NCBI GenBank assembly: GCA_949126835.1
Contig: OX421495.1
Coordinates: 27,157,721 to 27,221,720, forward strand
Length of the DNA: 64,000 nt
Direction: 5' to 3'
DNA from: Anisus vortex
Taxonomy: Eukaryota > Mollusca > Gastropoda > Planorbidae
The notes under the pieces are model-generated. The model did not search any database. It had not been told where the DNA came from and worked only from the letters and a program-made list of their open reading frames with translations. The position numbers and the translations under genes are program-made. Shown here piece by piece: positions 46,805 to 56,842 of the stretch (its first letter is position 1; every line of letters starts with the position of its first letter).

Positions 46805-47067
46805 TACAGAAAGTCAAAGAGTAAAGAAGTAATAATAAATAAGGCATAAAACTACCATTTAGAAATACAGCACAATAACAACCTGTTGCAATGATCAGAT
46901 AAACATAATTACAAAAACACTTTCCTTATGCGAGAACAAATGCATATTATAAATAGGCCTACTCTTTTTTCCCGAGTGGCATCCGGGCATGGAATGGGTT
47001 TCCTGAACAAACAAGGAAAACCAGTAACCTAATATCATTCATACCATTAATAAAAATGCAGGACTAG
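46805..47067 (+). pseudogene. Jockey-like RT C-terminal fragment, part 2
   Basis: Continues the LINE fragment of 44821-44929 after the hAT insertion. Weak matches (FPYARTNAYY near 46922-46952) are followed by a clear SFFPSGIRAWNGFPEQ at 46963-47010 and a stop at 47065-47067. SFFP-x(2-3)-I-R-x-W-N-x-L/F-P is a hallmark of the protein C terminus in these LINEs. Stops and frame changes in 46810-46920 show it is dead. Confidence 0.85.
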
Positions 47068-47265
47068 ACCCAGGCACGGATGAGCGTAGGGCGCAATAAA
47101 AAGGAGCGTCTGTAATATATAAGAAACAGGGAGACCATAACCCTGAATAAAGTAGGCTACATATACGTGAACGTACCCATTCAGAAACATTTAGGTATGA
47201 AAGGCCAGATTTCTTAAGTATCCATGAATACAGATGATGCAGCCCCTATAGGCGATCACTGTCTC

Positions 47266-47637
47266 TAAGCTTGAGAGGCATTACTTTGCACATCACCGTT
47301 ACTCACCTCCCCTAGTTGAGAGGCATTACTTTGCACATCACCGTTACTCACCTCCCCTAGTTGAGAGGCATTACTTTGCACATCACCGTTACTCACCTCC
47401 CCTAGTTGAGAGGCATTACTTTGCACATCACCGTTACTCACCCCCCCCCCCTAGTTGAGAGGCATTACTTTGCACATCACCGTTACTCACCTCCCCTAGT
47501 TGAGAGGCATTACTTTGCACATCACCGTTACTCACCTCCCCTAGTTGAGAGGCATTACTTTGCACATCACCGTTACTCACCTCCCCTATTTGAGAGGCAT
47601 TACTTTGCACATCACCGTTACTCACCTCCCCTAGTTT
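47266..47637. repeat. 46-bp minisatellite, about 8 copies
   Basis: Units TTGAGAGGCATTACTTTGCA plus CATCACCGTTACTCACCTCCCCTAG-type text. One internal unit has expanded to 11 C (47441-47451). Remaining copies are nearly identical. Confidence 0.96.
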
Positions 47638-47639
47638 AT

Positions 47640-47900
47640 TTTTCTTGAAAAGGTCTCACTGTTTTCTTGAAAGGATCTCCCTTTACTGTTTTAAAACGGT
47701 CCCACTTCTTAGCATTTAAAATGTCGCACTTTTTAAAATTCCTAAATAGGTCAAACGCTTTATTCATTAAAAAGACCTACGTTTTCGTTCTCAAAAAGGT
47801 CCCTCTTTTTTTTTTTTAAAGAGTTCACTTTTTTATTCTTAAAATGAAAAAAGGCACCACTCTCTGACATTGCAAATACAAAAATGTTTATTTTTAAAAA
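47640..47900. repeat. Degenerate AAAAAGGTCCCACTTTTT repeat
   Basis: Six to seven strongly diverged units of about 38-45 bp around AAAGGTCCCACTTTTT-like cores. Probably an ancient array next to the young ones. Confidence 0.65.
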
Positions 47901-47925
47901 GGCCCCGTCAATTGAAAAATGCTAG

Positions 47926-48030
47926 GTAATTTACTGGACACAAGAAAGGTTTAAGATAATTTACTGGACACAAGAAAGGTTTAAGATAATTTACTGGACA
48001 CAAGAAAGGTTTAAGGTAATTTACTGGACA
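47926..48030. repeat. 30-bp tandem repeat, about 3.5 copies
   Basis: Units TAATTTACTGGACACAAGAA plus AGGTTTAAGA, nearly identical. Confidence 0.95.
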
Positions 48031-48043
48031 CAATTTCTGTGCA

Positions 48044-49575
48044 TATTTATTTCTTCATATCTGTGTCTTTTTATTTCTCCATATCTGTGTCTATTTATTT
48101 CTCCATATCTGTGTCTATTTATTTCTCCATATCTGTGTCTATTTATTTCTCCATATCTGTGCCTATTTATTTCTCCATATCTGTGTCTATTTATTTCTCC
48201 ATATCTGTGTCTATTTATTTCTCCATATCTATGTCTATTTATTTCTACATATCTGTGTCTAATTATTTCTCCATATCTGTGTCTATTTATTTCTCCATAT
48301 CTGTGTCTATTTATTTCTCCATATCTGTGTCTATTTATTTCTCCATATCTGTGTCTATTTATTTCTCCATATCTGTGTCTATTTATTTGTCCATATCTGT
48401 GTCTATTTATTTCTCCATATCTGTGTCTTTTTATTCCTCCATATCTGTGTCTATTTATTTCTCCATATCTGTGTCTATTTATTTCTCCATATCTGTGTCT
48501 ATTTATTTCTCCATATCTGTGTCTATTTATTTCTCTCTATCTGTGTCTATTTATTTCTCCATATCTGTGTCTATTTATTTGTCCATATATGTGTCTATTT
48601 ATTTCTCCATATCTGTGTCTTTTTATTCCTCCATATCTGTGTCTATTTATTTCTCCATATCTGTGTCTATTTATTTCTCCATATCTGTGTCTATTTATTT
48701 CTCCATATCTGTGTCTATTTATTTCTAGATATCTGTGCCTATTTATTTCTCCATATCTGTGTCTATTTATTTCTCCATATCTGTGTCTATTTATTTCTCC
48801 ATATCTGTTTCTATTTATTTCTACATATATGTGTCTATTTATTTCTCCATATCTGTGTCTATTTATTTCTCCATATCTGTGTCTATTTATTTCTAGATAT
48901 CTGTGTCTATTTATTTGTCCATATCTGTGTCTATTTATATCTCCATATCGGTGTCTATTTATTTCTCCATATCTGTGTCTATTTATTTCTCTCTATCTGT
49001 GTCTATTTATTTCTCTATATCTGTGTCTATTTATTTCTCCATATCTGTGTCTATTTATTTCTAGATATCTGTGCCTATTTATTTCTCCATATCTGTGTCT
49101 ATTTATTTCTCCATATCTGTGTTTATTTATTTCTCCATATCTGTGTCTTTTTATTTCTACATATCTGTGTCTATTTATTTCTCCATATCTGTGTCTATTT
49201 ATTTCTCCATATCTGTGTCTATTTATTTCTCCATATCTGTGTCTATTTATTTCTCCATATCTGTGTCTATTTATATCTCCATATCTGTGTCTATTTATTT
49301 CTCCATATCTGTGTCTATTTATTTCTAGATATCTGTGTCTATTTATTTCTACATATCTGTGTCTAGTCTATTTATATCTCCATATCTGTGTCTTTTTATT
49401 TCTCCATATCTGTGTCTATTTATTTCTCCATATCTGTGTCTATTTATTTCTCCATATCTGTGTCTATTTATATCTCCATATCTGTGTCTATTTATTTCTA
49501 GATATCTGTGTCTATTTGTTTCTACATATCTGTGTCTATTTCTCCATATCTGTGTCTATTTATTTCTCCATATCA
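48044..49575. repeat. 24-bp minisatellite, about 64 copies
   Basis: Units TATTTATTTCTCCATATCTG plus TGTC. Variants: TTTCTAGAT, TTTCTACAT, TTTGTCCAT, TTTCTCTCT, TATATCTCC and CTTTTTATTCC. Long ORFs in two plus frames (eight-residue repeats YFSISVSI and SPYLCLFI) are artefacts of the period. Variant words recur in blocks, e.g. CTTTTTATTCC at 48428 and 48619 follow TTTGTCCAT at the same spacing. Confidence 0.98.
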
Positions 49576-49622
49576 AACAGGAAAACAGTTACCTACCTAC
49601 CATTGTAAAACATTACTTGCCG

Positions 49623-49724
49623 AGCGGGCACACCACGTCGTATCGATGAATAGAAAACGTGAAAACCACGAAAATACGAGGAAACCACGTTTTATCCCAG
49701 TCGATACGACTTGGTGTGCCCGCT
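49623..49724. repeat. 39-bp inverted repeat with 24-bp loop
   Basis: Left arm 49623-49661 begins AGCGGGCACACCACGTCGTA; the reverse complement of the right arm 49686-49724 begins AGCGGGCACACCAAGTCGTA. The outer 24 bp match at 23 of 24 positions and the arms end in AAAACGTG; mismatches cluster in the middle. The loop is 49662-49685. A strong hairpin could form in DNA or RNA. It may be a tiny MITE or a regulatory hairpin; no target duplication is evident. Confidence 0.9.
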
Positions 49725-51069
49725 GGGTGCGTATAATCCAGCTAATACTCAACCTGGCATTAAATCTATAATGAATGCATTTATGAGCAATGAAGACGTA
49801 TAATGTGGAGAACTTCCGGTTTACTAACGCTTTTAAAACAGCCCAGTTAGCCTATCCGGTTTGAACCCCTCAGATGTCCTCAGTAATTGTACGATAAGCT
49901 AAAAACACCCGAGTAATTAATTACTTTTACTTTTGAACTGATATCAAGAACATGTCAAGGTCAAGGTCTCTGTTTCTCTCAACGAAACCCTATTGGTTGG
50001 AGCTCAAACATTTGAACACTAAACTCTACCGCTAACCTGAGACTTGACAAATGAAAGACTTTACTTTTCTTGTTGATATATTTTTGTTTATAACAAACAC
50101 AGCATTCAATCTTTTAGTTGCTTTGACTGGAAAGAACACAAAATTCAAAACAAAATGTCCATGTACGCTGTATAAGTGTATGAGTGTATGCTATATGAGT
50201 GTAAGAGTGTAAGCCTTTAAGATTTCTGATTCCAATTACCAAAAGTTCAAAGCCGGAGATTTTGTTTCCTTTTCTCTTTTGACTTCTCTCTATCTTCTTC
50301 TACCTACTGTGAAAGTAGTCCACTAAAGAAAACAAAAAACAACTAGTGTAGTAATACGTGCATAGACGGATCAAACTTCGCAGTTCTCATATTTCAGGTG
50401 GAGAGAAAAAAGTAAGTTCAGCGAAAGTTGTAATTGGCGTTTCAAACAGAAGCAAGTGATGTGAATAATTGATAGAATGGATTCTACTTGTCATATAAGG
50501 AAGAGATGTTATTTCAACCATAACTGTAAAATACACACATACATACCCACTTAAACACTCACACACAGAAATGATAAGTTAACCCATTTTTTCCATACTT
50601 TGAAATGTTGTCAAGTTCCAAATTTCCTTCGAAGAAAAAAATTGTGTATGTTCAACAAGAATACTATTGCAAGAAAAAAAAAGGGTTTAATCTGGAGGTA
50701 AACACAGGGATAAGAGCTGTTTTTACTGCTGATATATTTCACAAACAGTTGTCCAGTAATCTACAACAACGTGGGAGGTAGTGAAGATACATTCCAATCT
50801 TTGATAAAGTACATTTCGCGTTGAACATTATCTACAGCTTTATATATACATAGTCTATATAATTATATACTTATATACATTACTCAATGGATTTTCCTGT
50901 TCCTATGTAACCTAATTATGAAGTTAGACATGACGGTATTTTAGAAATATAATTAATTTTTGGGTGAAAACTAAAAGATACAGTCATTGATTCAAATGAA
51001 TAGTGAACCTACTCAAGATCATACTCAAACTTTAGCCTTTCACTTTATTATGTAATCCTAGCCTCTGTA
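49725..51069. other. No gene seen
   Basis: Mostly AT-rich, single-copy-looking. Short ACACA runs at 50533-50570 and a CT-rich stretch near 50270-50300 are the only simple features. Confidence 0.45.
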
Positions 51070-51246
51070 CAGGGCCGGATTAATACCCTTGGAGGTCCTA
51101 GGCACTGAAAGGATTAGGTCCCTCCCCCCTAGAGCCTTTACAAGCTCATGTAGCGCCGCAGGGCAAAAGTTTCAGCACCGCCTCCGTGCATATTGTAACT
51201 GCTTGTTTAGTGCTATATTTGCTATATTTAAACATTTGCCGCCCCC
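51070..51246. mobile_element. DNA-transposon fragment with CAGGGCCGG terminus
   Basis: Starts CAGGGCCGGATTAATACCCT, a terminus typical of hAT-like elements. 51131-51246 matches the reverse complement of 33249-33366. The right part ends in GCCGCCCCCCCTG. No matching target duplication was found. Confidence 0.65.
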
Positions 51247-52346
51247 CCTGTAAATGTCGTTTTCTAATACTTTTTAAAAAACGTTTTAAAAGTCAATTTT
51301 TTGTTGTTTTTTTTATTTTCCCAAGAAGATTTTCCTAAATTAAATCCAAAATTAAAACTCAAACAATGGATTTATATGAAAAACTTTCATTTTAGGGTTT
51401 ATTGATTTTCATATATTTACGCTGGCGTAGGGCATGTAAGAAAGGGTCGCACAATATATATTCTCCATATTATGAATTTAATGTGCTTAAAACAAACGAC
51501 TGTGAACGTCAATAGAGACCGACTGTTTCAATAATTTGTTATATATGCAAACGAATCACTGCATTTATAGAGCAATTAATTGCAAGTAGTTCACATTTCA
51601 TTCAGATATAACGTTACTAAAATAAATCAATAGTTAAAACATATTTATAGTTTAGAGTGAATTGGAACGACAACAGTTTGTGCCGAACGTTTTTTATGAT
51701 CAATCTTGCAAGATACAGCATCATACAGCTGAGTTCGTTCTGCAAGCCCTAAAAGAGTAGCCTACAGAGAAGTAATGTGTTTTTATATATAATATAATAG
51801 GCTGATGCTAATTATGTTGAATGGAGCCTGACTGTCTGGGTAAAGACCTCAGTGCAAATAAACTGGCGATAGTGTCACAATTTCTCACACAAACACAGTC
51901 CATTGACATGTGATACATTAAGGTGATAATTAGTGACATAATTAGTATTATAACAAATAATATAAATAGACTTTAATATGTAAATTGTCCTAGATTTGTT
52001 GAAATGTAAATAAATATAATATATTTTACTCTTAACAAATTTAGTCTTCTATCAGCAATAAAAAAGTGAGGGAGGGAGTGTAAAGACACAACATAGTAAA
52101 CTCAATGTGTTTGTTTGGGACAACTTGCTCTATTTCATTTTTCATCGAGTTTTCCCATTCCTCCCCATTTCCCCCCCCCCCCTTTATCGTGTAAAATTAT
52201 CTTGTTTGAAATAATAAATCATGTGAAAGTTCCCTGGCTTAGAAGCCCCCCCTCCCCCACCCCAATCTCCATTGCCTGGTCAGTTTTAGTCTAAGCACTA
52301 AATCTCCTATAGAACACGCCGTTGCAATGTATTGAAGTTTTTATCT
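51247..52346. other. No gene seen
   Basis: AT-rich sequence; a run of 12 C at 52171-52182 and a C-rich patch at 52244-52265. No ORF with a motif. Confidence 0.45.
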
Positions 52347-52772
52347 GATATTTCTACCTACTTGTTAGAAGTGTATACTAATGTTGTAGTGAGGTCATGT
52401 TTCAATGTTATACTTCTGATATTTCTACCTACTTGTTAGAAGTGTATACTAATGTTGTAGTGAGGTCATGTTTCAATGTTATACTTCTGATATTTCTACC
52501 TACTTGTTAGAAGTGTATACTAATGTTGTAGTGAGGTCATGTTTCAATGTTATACTTCTGATATTTCTACCTACTTGTTAGAAGTGTATACTAATGTTGT
52601 AGTGAGGTCATGTTTCAATGTTATACTTCTGATATTTCTACCTACTTGTTAGAAGTGTATACTAATGTTGTAGTGAGGTCATGTTTCAATGTTATACTTC
52701 TGATATTTCTACCTACTTGTTAGAAGTGTATACTAATGTTGTAGTGAGGTCATGTTTCAATGTTATACTTCC
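52347..52772. repeat. 71-bp tandem repeat, 6 copies
   Basis: Units start GATATTTCTACCTACTTGTT at 52347 and recur every 71 bp. I see no differences between the first five; the last diverges only at its end. Confidence 0.98.
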
Positions 52773-54582
52773 CTTATTTTAGACCACAGTTACTCCGTAC
52801 AGTTAAATACACAATTAATAAAACAATTAGAAGGATATTACTATAAGGAAACACTTACTATAAATATGATGATAATGGACATGAATCTTTCATTTGTAAT
52901 TCACAAACAAAACCAAGAAGCCCAATCCTAGTTATCTGGTACAGCATGTAGTTGATTCATAACCTTACAGGACTACAGCTAACCTGACAACTGACAACTT
53001 CAACATATCACATCAATGAATTGTAAAATACATTCAAAACAATTTTTTTTACATTCCTTCCTTCCATTACCCCCCGATGAGAGATATCAGACTTATCATA
53101 TCACATGTCAAACTAAAAGCAGATAAGATATTTTGGCATGGAGCATCATCTGTTTATTATGTGTTGTTGTTGTTTTTTTCATATATATGTGTGTGTGCAT
53201 GTATGTATGTGTGCCTGTGTTGTTGTTGTTATTATTTCTTTTACTGTAAATACACCCTTAAAGTACAAACGCCAAGGACGTGTGGTTGAGAAAAAAATAA
53301 TTAAAGAAATCATCAAAGCCTCTCTAAGTTGTTTATAGTATCAACTTTGTCAAATTACTTCACCCCTTTAATCTGACAGGTAGTATTTGATGTTAGCGCC
53401 ATTACACCTGCTGAAAGATATAAATGTAGTACAACAGTCTAAGTAGGGAAGCATCCAACAGTGTCTAGAGTCTAGATACTTGGCTATGTTATCATTGTAA
53501 TCCCTAGAGTAACTGAACAAGAATATGGTTGAAATGGAGAAGCAGACTTTTGACGCAAAAAATTTTACTGAGTCTATCACATCAAGGTTGTTGTTAAAGT
53601 AAATTAATTTCTAATAAATAACACTATTTACTTTCGCGTGACAAAAAATGTATCCCATTTTTCGCGAACTAGTATGTCCTATATAGGATTTATTTATTTT
53701 TAACTTTGAAACAAAAATCTTAAATTTCAGGAGAGGAGTGGGTGACAGCCTCCCTCAGCCTCCACCCTCAGCCTCCTCCCTCTGCCTCCCTCTAGGCTTC
53801 GCCCCTGTTATCCCCACTCTACCCTCCACCCCATTATCCGTATTGTCTTACAGTTGAAAGTACATCCTATCCTAGATTCTATCTCCTCTAATCCTCTATA
53901 ACGTTTGGCGCTTCGTTTATGCACAATTTTAGGACAGATTTTTTTTTTCGTTTTGCTAATTATTTGTGAATGATAATCGACTGAAGGACGTTGTTCTGTT
54001 AATGAAGTGTCAGGGAGATTGCAAATTGCAACAAACACGGAGCAACAACCAATGAAATATAATCAAAATAGTCCCAGGCGCCACTGTGTCGGTTGGCGGT
54101 CGGCATTCGAGAAGCGTCCACCATTTTTTGTTTTGTTACAAGGGCTTCCTGGTGGTGGCAATATTGTCATTACGTGGCACAGTTTGAATGGATAATCCCA
54201 TGACCTAGTTATGTTGGAAGAGATAGTAAGCTTGGCGAGTCAAAGGTCTGCAACAACACCACAATTACCACCACACAAACTCTCACATACATGTACTCAC
54301 ATAGCCTACATGTAGGCCCACTCACAAACAGACGCCCACATAACTAAACTACGCTATTATTTCTCACGTATAGTGTAAGCCTACTATAGCTATATGTTAC
54401 ATATTATATACATTACATGAATTAAACTTTCACCACTTAAGTGAAGAGGCTGTCTGGACATTTTTTAAAAATCTAACGACATTTTTTCTTAAGTTAAGTT
54501 TATGTATGAGGAAACACCCTCATTAATGGAGCAGCATATTGTGGAAATGTTTCGAAACAATCTTTTACGTTTTAAATCAGGG
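52773..54582. other. No gene; CT-rich 53748-53832, GC-richer 54060-54190
   Basis: 53160-53230 is TG/TTG-rich. 53748-53832 is a repeated CCTCCCTC/CAGCCTCC tract. 54060-54190 is GC-richer and includes a 62-residue ORF without motif; it could be an exon or 5' untranslated region, which the sequence alone cannot decide. Confidence 0.4.
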
Positions 54583-54660
54583 GTTGGCTAACTGTGACCT
54601 GCGAGCCAACTGTTGCTCGCGCCTCCGTTTTGAATGGCTCTCGACCTCTTTAAAAACAAA
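54583..54660 (+). mobile_element. hAT left-end fragment
   Basis: CAGGGGTTGGCTAACTGTGA followed by GAGCCAACTGTTGCTCGCG is similar to the CAGGGGTCGGCAACC termini at 39017 and 16436 and carries the sub-terminal GGCTCTCG text typical of this group. No right end was found. Confidence 0.55.
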
Positions 54661-55527
54661 TTAATATTGATATTGAATGATATTTGATATTGATTTTAAA
54701 CTTGTTCAAAAGTTAATTCCCAATGTTTTGCCCTTTGCCCACCCTTCCCCCGCTTTCATTATATATAATATGGTTTCCTAGTTCCTGTCCTGTGTCCCCC
54801 CGCCCCCCCCCCCATAAAATTTAGCTAACAACTTTAAATGTTTGTCACCTCCTTGCTGTGAACCCACCTTATCTATAAACGACGTTTTAAGGTATGACTG
54901 CGATAATAACAATAGCAGTAAGCCTATCCGGGTATTTCCGGTATTCCATGAAGTTAACTCATTCTATCCCTCCAATTCTATCCCTCCATCCCCTATTACC
55001 CTATTGGCAAAACAGTAAAATAAAAAACTTGTTAAATACTATACAAAAAAATATACATTTAAAGACATTTTTGGTCAAGGTTGTAAGGTCGTTTCTGTTT
55101 CATTAAACAATGTACGATATTTAATGACGTCATTACGTAAAGAACAATCCAGTAGCTCTACAAACTGACAGCTAATTATATCACATGACCTTGAAAAGAA
55201 TCCATTAAAAAATCCAATCACGAGCGTCTTAAGTGTTTCAGACATAACCTTGACCTAATTTGCAACGTCAAAAGCTATGTACGTATTAAAAAAAGAACTG
55301 GATTTTGAGCATGACTACTTCACTGACCTATGAACTTGAATCATGTTGCCATAATAAGACACGGAGTGAAAACAAAAAAAAACACTGTTTTTCTCCATTA
55401 CGGAAACTGCGTTTGACTTCTGCCATGTTGGATTTAGAGAATTGCCTCCCCTATAGACTATAGTTTTGACATTCTTCAACTCCAGAGATGATGGCCACCA
55501 AAGTAGTTTAGTAAATAAATATAGTCT
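54661..55527. other. No gene seen
   Basis: Includes an 11-C run at 54803-54813. Short ORFs have no motif. Confidence 0.45.
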
Positions 55528-55665
55528 GTGACTTGAACAACTAGATCTAGTGGTAGCGCTTTCGGGTCGCCACATTCTAGGTCCCGGGTTTGAATCCCTG
55601 TTATTGTTAGGATCTGGAAGACGTCCCTAGGTTTACCCAGCTTGATGAGTAGCAGGCATTTGTGG
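55528..55665 (+). mobile_element. SINE with a different tRNA-like head, 3'-truncated
   Basis: Plus strand: A-box-like TCTAGTGGTAGCGC, then CCCGGGTTTGAATCCC as B box, then GGATCTGGAAGACGTCCCTA and TTTACCCAGCTTGATGAGTA. This second part matches the body of the main SINE family (GGGTCTGGAGGGTGTCCCTG, TCTACCCAGCTCTGATGAGT). The head differs from the main family's TAGCCGAGCGG head. It ends in a GA-rich tract. Confidence 0.8.
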
Positions 55666-55880
55666 AGCGAGAGAGAGAAAGAGAGAGAGAAAATGTTAGA
55701 TAGGGAGTAGGGAGTGATTGTGGGGGAGGAGAGGGAATAAAGATTGGGTTTAGAGAGAAATGGAGACAGACAGAGAGAAATGGAGAGAGAGAGAGAGAAA
55801 TGGAGAGAGAGAGACAGAGAGAAATGGAGAGAGAGAGACAGAGAGAAATGGAGAGAGAGAGACAGACGGAGAGAAAAAGA
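55664..55880. repeat. GA-rich repeat with GAAATGGAGAGAGAGAGACA units
   Basis: A (GA)n tract containing four to five units of about 27 bp GAGAGAAATGGAGAGAGAGA. The minus Ser/Leu/Phe ORF and plus Arg/Glu ORF over it are low complexity. Confidence 0.93.
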
Positions 55881-55889
55881 CAGAGAGAT

Positions 55890-56455
55890 TAGCTTTGAGA
55901 CGACTTTAATAATACATATTTTCCCAAAGTCATTTGTCATAAAGCTAGACTAGACAAACATAAAGGCCATAGAGTATATAAATAGAAAAATAGATTGATT
56001 GACTGACACTACATAGATGATAGATACGACAGATATATAAATCAGATGATGTATAGAGAGATAAACAGGGAGAAGATAATGGACGGTTTGTTAGATTTAG
56101 ATAAAAAAGATAATTAATTTCTGCACTGTTAATGTATTAATGAATAAAGTCTTCTGTAATGATCTTGAGCGTATTGAATGAAAACAAAGTAAACAGTCCT
56201 TTTTTTACTTGAATAGATTAAAACTTTCAAATGAGTCATAGTGTATTAGTTAAGTGCTTCCTCTCTAGAAACAATCCATGCTTAAGTTTGCCATAAAATC
56301 ATAACTATTCACTCAAACACATTATATTGACAGTAGTATCTCATCTAGATTCACATAAAGCCAGAGGTCACTGGTCACTGGTGATATTTGGGTCATGTAG
56401 CTTTTACAATAGCTAATGAAATTGCCAACACTAACAAGGGCCACTTAAATTGGCA
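55890..56455. other. No gene seen
   Basis: GATA-rich at 55970-56060, otherwise no features. Confidence 0.5.
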
Positions 56456-56464
56456 TATCTTTAT

Positions 56465-56842
56465 ATTTGTTTAACCAAGAAAGGTAAAGTACCCGTCGGA
56501 CCGAATTGATCCATAGGTCCGATGAAGCAGCGTTCACTAGTTTCTGTGGCCACGACATACTAGGTGATTGTGTGGCCAGCACTATGTACAGCCTCCTTTA
56601 CCCCAACTAATGTCAGGTACTCATCAGAGCTGGATAGACACAGGGACATACTAGGTGATTGTGTGGCCAGCACTATGTACAGCCACCTTTAACCCAACTA
56701 ATGTCAGAGCTGGGTAGACTCAGGGACACCCTCCAGACCCGGGAAAAAATCCTAGCCTACACCAGGATTCGATCCCGTGACCTTCGGCTTGCCAGTCGAA
56801 CGCGCTTCCGCTCGGCTACCGTGCCCCCATTTGTTTAACCAA
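56465..56842 (-). mobile_element. tRNA-derived SINE inserted in the 32-bp array
   Basis: Element about 56479-56828. Minus strand: head with TAGCCGAGCGG (A box) and GGGATCGAATCC (B box), then the family body. ATTTGTTTAACCAA flanks it at 56465-56478 and 56829-56842, consistent with a 14-bp target duplication; the word is also the array unit. The body has an internal duplication: GACATACTAGGTGATTGTGT occurs at about 56566 and 56645. Confidence 0.92.

Noticed and set aside
46634..46849. 71-residue plus ORF
   Set aside because: It spans the end of the inner hAT, both target flanks and LINE text, so it is not one gene.
48039..49649. Hydrophobic ORFs of 229 and 339 residues
   Set aside because: Eight-residue repeats from the 24-bp array, open in more than one frame. 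Apparent membrane character comes from T-rich DNA.
54000..54195. Possible promoter or first exon near 54060-54190
   Set aside because: GC-richer and CpG-containing, but no initiator, TATA or splice evidence strong enough to annotate.
55476..55953. 154-residue minus ORF and Arg/Glu-rich plus ORF
   Set aside because: They cover a GA-rich repeat and a SINE; low complexity on both strands.
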